A stretch of DNA of 64,000 nt from RHKX01 sp963784885 (GTDB taxonomy: Bacteria > Actinomycetota > Thermoleophilia > Solirubrobacterales > 70-9), in the NCBI GenBank assembly GCA_963784885.1, contig CAWATA010000004.1:496001-560000 (forward strand), given 5' to 3'. Shown here one piece after another: positions 59,852 through 64,000 of this stretch; within the stretch, counting starts at the first letter, position 1; every line of letters starts with the position of its first letter. The notes beneath the pieces were generated by a model that searched no databases, was not told where the DNA came from, and saw only the letters and a list, made by a program, of their open reading frames with translations. The position numbers were made by a program, and so were the translations under genes.

Positions 59852-60109
59852 TCAGGCGTACTTCGCCGCGAGCCGCTCGCCGTGTTCGCGCCAGGCGTCG
59901 GTGAGGGCCTCCGCCTCGAGGACCCGCGGGCCGAGCGAGCCGTCCTCGAAGAGGACCCTGGAGAGGAGGGCGATGTTGACGTCGTGGTCGGGATGGTCGA
60001 CGACCTCGATCGAATCGCCCGCGGCGACCTCGCCCGGCTCCACGATCCGCAAGTAGGTGCCGAGCCCGAGGTTCACGGAGACGACGCGCGGGCTCGCCGG
60101 ATCGGTCAC
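59852..60109 (-). CDS. Truncated MOSC-domain protein
   Basis: The 85-residue frame starts MTDPASPRVVSVNLGLGTYL. The first motif (VVSVNLG) matches the start of MOSC proteins, which carry sulfur near molybdenum cofactor. It then jumps directly to the C-terminal block (LRIVEPGEVAAGDSIEVVDH). The middle of the domain, with the catalytic cysteine region, is missing, so the gene appears internally deleted and probably has no enzyme activity. Its start overlaps the CorA stop by 4 nt. Confidence 0.6.
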   Translation of the reverse strand: MTDPASPRVVSVNLGLGTYLRIVEPGEVAAGDSIEVVDHPDHDVNIALLSRVLFEDGSLGPRVLEAEALTDAWREHGERLAAKYA

Positions 60110-61113
60110 AGCCAGCCGCGGCGGCGGAAGTAGGCGAGCATTCCCACCAGGATCGCGAACATCCCCCCGATGACCAGCCAGAAGTCGAAGGAGTCGCCCT
60201 CGCCGGGGACGCCGACGTTCATGCCCCAGATACTGGCGACCAAGGTGAGCGGCAGGACGATGACGCTGATCGAGGTCAGCACGCGGAGGATCTCGTTGAC
60301 CCGGTGGTTGATGACCGACTCGTTCGTCTCCTCGAGCGCTTCGATCACCTCCTTGTAGTTCTCGAGCATGTCCCAGATCCGCTCGTGGGCGTCGACGATG
60401 TCATCGAAGTAGATCTCGAGGTCGAGGCTCGGTGCGAGGAAGCGCTGCTTGTAGTTCTCGAGCTCGCGCAGGACCGGCCGCTGGGGCCGGATCACCTTGC
60501 GGAAGTTGATGATCTCCTGCTTGACCCTGGAGATGTCGCGGACGACCTCCTCAGAGCGCTCCTCCTCGAAGATGTCGTCCTCGATCGCGTCGAGCTTGTT
60601 GCCGATCTTGCGGAGCATCGGAAAGCAGTAGTCGAAGCTGTCGTCCACGATCCGGTAGAGCAGGTAGCCCGAGCCTCGCGAGAACACCTTGTCGCGGAAC
60701 TCCTCGCCGGCGCGGGCCCGCTCGAACAGGTACTCGACCGGCTGCAGCTCCTGGTTCGGGATCGTGATCACGAAGTCCGGCCCGACGAACATGTCGAGCT
60801 CGCCGGTGTTCAGACGCCCGACGGACGCATCGAAGACCGGCAGGTGGAGGACGATGAACAGGTAGTCGGGGTACTCGTCGATCTTCGGGCGCTGGTTGCG
60901 CGAGGCGACGTCCTCGAGGTCGAGGGCGTGGAAATCGAAGTGCTCCTGCAGCCAGCTCCACTCGAGCGGCGTCGGCCGCTCGATGTGGACCCAGCGCAGG
61001 CCGGGCCCCTCGACGATCTCGATGTGGGGCTCAGGCGTCGTCGCCGGTGCGGCTGCGACCGGCTCGGCGGCACGATATGTCCGCCGCAGCCTCGGCTTCG
61101 GAAGGCTCGGCAT
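60106..61113 (-). CDS. corA: CorA-like divalent cation transporter
   Basis: Mg2+/Co2+ channel of the CorA family, 335 residues. An N-terminal cytosolic domain has SWLQEHFDFHALDLEDVASR and DYLFIVLHLPVFD. A long stalk helix (about 190-270) leads to two C-terminal spans with the signature IWGMNVG after the first (span 1 about 280-300, GMN near 303-305). The ATG at 61113 follows AGGAAGAGA; an ATG at 61131 is in frame but adds only MRRKRT. Divergent from the SAM riboswitch/thrC unit. Confidence 0.93.
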   Translation of the reverse strand: MPSLPKPRLRRTYRAAEPVAAAPATTPEPHIEIVEGPGLRWVHIERPTPLEWSWLQEHFDFHALDLEDVASRNQRPKIDEYPDYLFIVLHLPVFDASVGRLNTGELDMFVGPDFVITIPNQELQPVEYLFERARAGEEFRDKVFSRGSGYLLYRIVDDSFDYCFPMLRKIGNKLDAIEDDIFEEERSEEVVRDISRVKQEIINFRKVIRPQRPVLRELENYKQRFLAPSLDLEIYFDDIVDAHERIWDMLENYKEVIEALEETNESVINHRVNEILRVLTSISVIVLPLTLVASIWGMNVGVPGEGDSFDFWLVIGGMFAILVGMLAYFRRRGWL

Positions 61114-61203
61114 CGTTCTCTTCCTGCGCATCGGTCGCGTACATGGCTCTGCAAGATTACGCGACCGCGTCCCGATCGCAGTCGTGCAGGGGGGAGCGGC
61201 TGT

Positions 61204-61209
61204 TATATT
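61204..61209 (+). promoter_or_regulatory. -10 box of the SAM riboswitch/thrC transcript
   Basis: TATATT, about 19 nt before the first P1 base of the riboswitch. No convincing -35 is visible at the expected distance. Confidence 0.5.
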
Positions 61210-61227
61210 GCGGCCCACATAGACCGC

Positions 61228-61342
61228 CACATCCAGAGGGGTGGAGGGAACTGGCCCGAAGAAACCCCGGCAACCCCCCCAAGGACGACGAGTCCGAAGG
61301 GGAAGGTGCCAAGTCCAACAGGCGACGAGCCTGGGAGATGTG
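61228..61342 (+). ncRNA. SAM-I (S-box) riboswitch aptamer
   Basis: Conserved SAM-I elements occur in order. P1 pairs CACATC (61228-61233) with GATGTG (61337-61342). Next come AGAGGGGTGGAGGGAACTGG, the CCCGAAGAAACCCCGGCAACC core and AAGGTGCCAAGTCC, then the variable P4 region. The aptamer binds S-adenosylmethionine and, when bound, favours the downstream terminator. It lies upstream of thrC and moaD, so high SAM should switch both off. Confidence 0.93.
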
Positions 61343-61359
61343 AGTGGAAGTCCCACTCG

Positions 61360-61390
61360 GACCTCTGCTCACACCGGCAGAGGTCTTTTT
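61360..61390 (+). terminator. Riboswitch-controlled rho-independent terminator
   Basis: Perfect 9-bp stem (GACCTCTGC and GCAGAGGTC) followed directly by TTTTT. The bases CTCACA at 61368-61373 in its loop region are complementary to TGTGAG at 61339-61344 on the P1 3' strand, giving a plausible alternative antiterminator pairing. Confidence 0.88.
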
Positions 61391-61424
61391 CGTTGGAATC
61401 CGAGATGGGACAAGGAGCAATCAA

Positions 61425-62660
61425 ATGGCAGTGAAGGCCCTCAGGTGTAAGGAGTGCGGGACCGAGTACCCGCTGGAGGCGCTGTTCGTGTGCGATCAGT
61501 GCTTCGGGCCGCTCGAGGTCACCTACGAGCATTCCGGCCTCGACGCGGAGTCGGTCAAGCGGCGGATCCAGGCCGGAAGCAGCGGCATCTGGCGCTACTC
61601 GGACTTCCTCCCCTTCACGTCGCGGCCCGCCAGCGCGATCGAACCCGGCCTGACGCCGCTCGTCCGTGCCGATCGGCTCGCCGAGCAGCTCGGCGTCGGC
61701 GAGGTCTGGATCAAGAACGACGCCGCCAACCCGACCCACAGCTTCAAGGACCGAGTCGTCGCCGTCGCTCTCGCGAAGGCGCTCGAGCTCGGCTTCGACA
61801 CGGTCGCCTGCGCGTCGACGGGCAACCTGGCCAACGCCGTCGCCGCCCACGCCGCCGCCGCCGGCGTCGATTCCTACGTGTTCGTCCCGTCGAACCTCGA
61901 GGAGCAGAAGCTGCTCGCCACCGATGTCTACGGGACGACGCTGGTCGGAGTCGAGGGCAGCTACGACGACGTCAACCGGCTCTGCACCGAGCTCGCCGCC
62001 GACCGTGGCTGGGCGTTCGTCAACGTCAATCTGCGTCCCTATTACGCCGAGGGCTCGAAGACGCTCGCCTACGAGACTGTCGAGCAGCTCGGCTGGCGCC
62101 TCCCCGATCGGGTCGTTTGCCCGATCGCGTCCGGCTCCCTGTTCACGAAGATCGGCCGGGGCTTCGAGGAGTGGCGCTCGCTCGGGCTCGTCGAGGGCGA
62201 GCAGCCGACGTTCCATGGCGCCCAGGCCACCGGCTGCGGCCCGGTGGCGACCGCGTTCGCCGACGGCCACGACGTCTGCCGCCCGGTCCGCCCGGACACG
62301 ATCGCCAAGAGCCTGGCGATCGGCAACCCGGCCGACGGCCCCTACGCCCTCGATCTCGCGCGCAGCACCGGCGGGTCGATCGACTCGGTGACCGACGACG
62401 AGATCCGCGCCGGGATCCGCCTGCTCGCGGAGACGACGGGGATCTTCACCGAGACCGCCGGCGGCGTCACCACCGCCACCCTCGCCAAGCTCGCCGAGCG
62501 CGGCGAGATCGGCGGCGGCGATCGCGTCGTCGTCTACATCACCGGCGAGGGCCTGAAGACCCTCGATGCCGTCCGCGAGGGCTTCGCGATGCACGAGATC
62601 GAGCCGACTCTCGAGTCGTTCGCCGAGAACGTCCCCGAGCATGCTGCGGTCACGGCCTGA
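61425..62660 (+). CDS. thrC: Threonine synthase
   Basis: PLP enzyme converting O-phosphohomoserine to threonine. The 411-residue protein starts with a zinc-ribbon-like CxxC pair (CKECG and CDQCF) and PLEVTY, as in many bacterial ThrC. The Schiff-base lysine is in NPTHSFKDR (near 107), CASTGNLANAVAAHAA follows, and the C-terminal ITGEGLKTLDAV is typical. AAGGAGCAATCAA precedes the ATG at 61425; an in-frame ATG at 61344 lies inside the riboswitch and is rejected. It is controlled by a SAM-I riboswitch, unusual for threonine synthesis. Confidence 0.9.
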   Translation: MAVKALRCKECGTEYPLEALFVCDQCFGPLEVTYEHSGLDAESVKRRIQAGSSGIWRYSDFLPFTSRPASAIEPGLTPLVRADRLAEQLGVGEVWIKNDAANPTHSFKDRVVAVALAKALELGFDTVACASTGNLANAVAAHAAAAGVDSYVFVPSNLEEQKLLATDVYGTTLVGVEGSYDDVNRLCTELAADRGWAFVNVNLRPYYAEGSKTLAYETVEQLGWRLPDRVVCPIASGSLFTKIGRGFEEWRSLGLVEGEQPTFHGAQATGCGPVATAFADGHDVCRPVRPDTIAKSLAIGNPADGPYALDLARSTGGSIDSVTDDEIRAGIRLLAETTGIFTETAGGVTTATLAKLAERGEIGGGDRVVVYITGEGLKTLDAVREGFAMHEIEPTLESFAENVPEHAAVTA

Positions 62661-62712
62661 GCCCTCGGCTCAGATAACTTTCAGAACGAACCCGAACGGA
62701 GCGAACGAACGA

Positions 62713-62985
62713 ATGCCAGTAAAGGTGAAGATCCCCGCTCAGCTGCGCCCGGCGACCGGCGGAGAGGGCGAGATCGAGGTCGAAGCGGGGACGGTCGGAG
62801 ATGCCCTCGACGCGGTCTTCGCCAAGCACGACGGGCTGCGCGAGCGAATCACCGAGGACGGCGACCTCCGCCGCTTCGTGAACGTGTACGTGTCCGGTGA
62901 AGACATCCGCTTCCAGGACGGGCTCGAGACCGCGATCAGCGACGGTGCCGAGGTGACGATCCTGCCCGCGGTCGCCGGCGGCTGA
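62713..62985 (+). CDS. MoaD/ThiS family sulfur-carrier protein
   Basis: The 90-residue ubiquitin-like protein starts MPVKVKIPAQLRPATGGEGE and ends ILPAVAGG, the C-terminal Gly-Gly that is adenylated and converted to a thiocarboxylate in MoaD, ThiS and CysO. FVNVYVSGEDIRF is the family strand. It follows thrC by 52 nt and belongs to its riboswitch transcript. No molybdopterin or thiamine gene is adjacent, suggesting a role in sulfur amino-acid synthesis instead. Confidence 0.88.
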   Translation: MPVKVKIPAQLRPATGGEGEIEVEAGTVGDALDAVFAKHDGLRERITEDGDLRRFVNVYVSGEDIRFQDGLETAISDGAEVTILPAVAGG

Positions 62986-62993
62986 AGCCGCCG

Positions 62994-63737
62994 GTGCCCG
63001 AGCGCGCCGAGACGGTCGCGATCCTCTGCGGGGGTCGCGGCACCCGCCTGCAGGAGCGCACCCACGCGATCCCGAAGGCGCTCGTCGAGATCGGCGGGCA
63101 GCCGATCGTCCGCCATGTGATCGGCATCTACGCGGCGCACGGCTTTCGGCGCTTCCTCCTGCTGACCGGATACCGGGGGGAGATGATCGCCGAGTTCGCC
63201 GCCTCCGAGTCGTGGCCGGGGGGCGTCGAGGTCGAGTGCCTGCCGACCGGCGACGCCACGCCGACCGGCGGCCGGGTGGCGCTCGCATCGGAGCGTCTCG
63301 CGGGTGGCACGTTCGCCCTCACCTACGCCGACGGGGTCGCCGACGTCGATCTCGGGGCGGCGCTCGCGTTCCATCGCTCCCACGGGGCGGTGGCGACGGT
63401 CACCCTGGTTCGCCCGCACTCGCAGTGGGGCGTGGCGATGCTGACCGACGACGATCGCGTGAGCGGCTTCGTCGAGAAGCCGCGGATGGAGCAGTGGGTC
63501 AACGGCGGTTTCATGTTCTTCGAGCCGGCCGCCCTCGCGCGCCTCGACGAGGCCTCCGTCCTCGAGGAGCGGCCGCTTCGGGGCCTCGCGGACGACGGCG
63601 AGCTCCGCGGCTTCCGCCACGAAGGCTTCTGGGACTGCATGGACACCTACAAGGACGCGGTGCTCCTCAACGACCTCTGGGCGTCGGGCGAGCCGCCGTG
63701 GCGCCTCTGGGATCCGGCGCCCGCCGGACGGCGATGA
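62994..63737 (+). CDS. rfbF: Nucleotidyltransferase, glucose-1-phosphate cytidylyltransferase-like
   Basis: Activates a sugar phosphate, most likely glucose 1-phosphate, to CDP-glucose. The 247-residue protein shows ILCGGRGTRLQERTHAIPKA at the start (nucleotide site), the FLLLTGYRGEMI region, AYADG-like TYADGVADVD and the MEQWVNGGFMFFEPAAL block seen in RfbF. The next gene is a 4,6-dehydratase-like protein that begins by overlapping its stop (ATGA), which supports the CDP-sugar reading. GTG start at 62994. Confidence 0.82.
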   Translation: MPERAETVAILCGGRGTRLQERTHAIPKALVEIGGQPIVRHVIGIYAAHGFRRFLLLTGYRGEMIAEFAASESWPGGVEVECLPTGDATPTGGRVALASERLAGGTFALTYADGVADVDLGAALAFHRSHGAVATVTLVRPHSQWGVAMLTDDDRVSGFVEKPRMEQWVNGGFMFFEPAALARLDEASVLEERPLRGLADDGELRGFRHEGFWDCMDTYKDAVLLNDLWASGEPPWRLWDPAPAGRR

Positions 63738-64000
63738 GGTCGGCGCTGGTCACCGGCGGCCGCGGCTTCGTCGGCGCCTGGCTCTGCCGGGCGCTGCTCG
63801 AGCGCGGCGTCGCCGTGGTCTCGCTCGACCGCAGGACGCCGAGCGAACGACCCTCGACGCTGGCGCTGCTCGGGATCGAGGACGACGTGGCGGAGGAGGC
63901 CGGTTCCCTCGTCGACCGCGCGCTGCTCGACCGGGTGCTGGCGAAGCACGACGTCGACACCGTCTTCCATCTCGCCGCCGAGACGATCGTCGGCACCGTC
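63734..64000 (+). CDS. rfbG: NAD-dependent sugar-nucleotide epimerase/dehydratase (CDP-glucose 4,6-dehydratase-like), partial
   Basis: The first 89 codons encode MRSALVTGGRGFVGAWLCRA, the Rossmann GxxGxxG of extended SDR enzymes, and HLAAETIVG near residue 80, a segment typical of CDP-glucose 4,6-dehydratase. The gene is truncated by the window end, so the catalytic YxxxK is not visible. ATG overlaps the cytidylyltransferase stop. The two together point to the start of a deoxysugar or polysaccharide cluster continuing beyond the window. Confidence 0.75.
   Translation, partial: MRSALVTGGRGFVGAWLCRALLERGVAVVSLDRRTPSERPSTLALLGIEDDVAEEAGSLVDRALLDRVLAKHDVDTVFHLAAETIVGTV

Noticed and set aside
61344..61424. 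An upstream ATG in frame with thrC.
   Set aside because: It lies inside the riboswitch expression platform and has no ribosome site; the ATG at 61425 has a good one.

Overview
The window is a very GC-rich bacterial chromosome segment, dense with genes on both strands and with many GTG starts and ATGA-type overlaps. Gene content points to an actinobacterium, most likely class Thermoleophilia (Solirubrobacter/Conexibacter-like). The reasons are a yebC-ruvCAB-secDF-recJ-rel core, DUF6421, GYD, DUF4389 and CbU_0592-type proteins, and repeat-tailed secreted proteins of a kind I associate with that class. Many genes have a TANNNT -10 box 6-9 nt before the start codon and no Shine-Dalgarno, so leaderless mRNAs are probably common. 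The taxonomic call is inference.

Layout. 0-2.2 kb: a Xer recombinase, then a foreign-looking AbiEi/DUF559 nuclease gene bracketed by copies of a 43-nt palindromic repeat. 2.2-7.7 kb: replication and repair block mutM, P1 peptidase, recO, dgt, dnaG. 7.8-11.7 kb: tightly coupled operon of a DUF6421 fusion protein, an SDR and a threonine aldolase, followed by tRNA-Asn. 12-20.8 kb: glycosyltransferase, SDR, lipoproteins, DUF202, acyl-CoA carboxyltransferase and an ABC-2 exporter. 21-28.3 kb: an accessory stretch. A tRNA-Met(CAT) gene at 21083 has its 3' end duplicated at 24772-24809, and the interval holds a frameshifted FG-GAP gene, a decayed surface-protein fragment and membrane genes. Further eroded or chimeric genes follow up to 28.1 kb. 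28.3-39.5 kb: envelope and stress functions (DUF3089 hydrolase, L,D-transpeptidase, GFA, UspA, cupredoxin, FAD oxidoreductase, PepF peptidase, CsbD).

39.6-43.3 kb: RpiR regulator and the PLP operon pdxS-pdxT plus an M29 aminopeptidase. 43.6-55.3 kb: yebC-ruvC-ruvA-ruvB, a zinc-ribbon/PAS protein where yajC often sits, a fused secDF, recJ and bifunctional rel. 55.4-58.7 kb on the minus strand: HIT protein, phosphohexomutase, frameshifted diacylglycerol-kinase-like gene, second HIT protein. 58.7-61.1 kb: SDR, membrane protein, truncated MOSC and CorA. 61.2-63.0 kb: a SAM-I riboswitch with terminator controlling threonine synthase, followed by a MoaD/ThiS-like sulfur carrier. 63.0 kb to the end: start of a CDP-sugar pair (cytidylyltransferase, 4,6-dehydratase) cut by the window edge.

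The most interesting points are the 43-nt repeat family and the nuclease gene it brackets, the SAM-riboswitch/threonine synthase/sulfur-carrier unit, the DUF6421 fusion operon, and the tRNA-bounded eroded island. No CRISPR array, rRNA or insertion sequence was seen.
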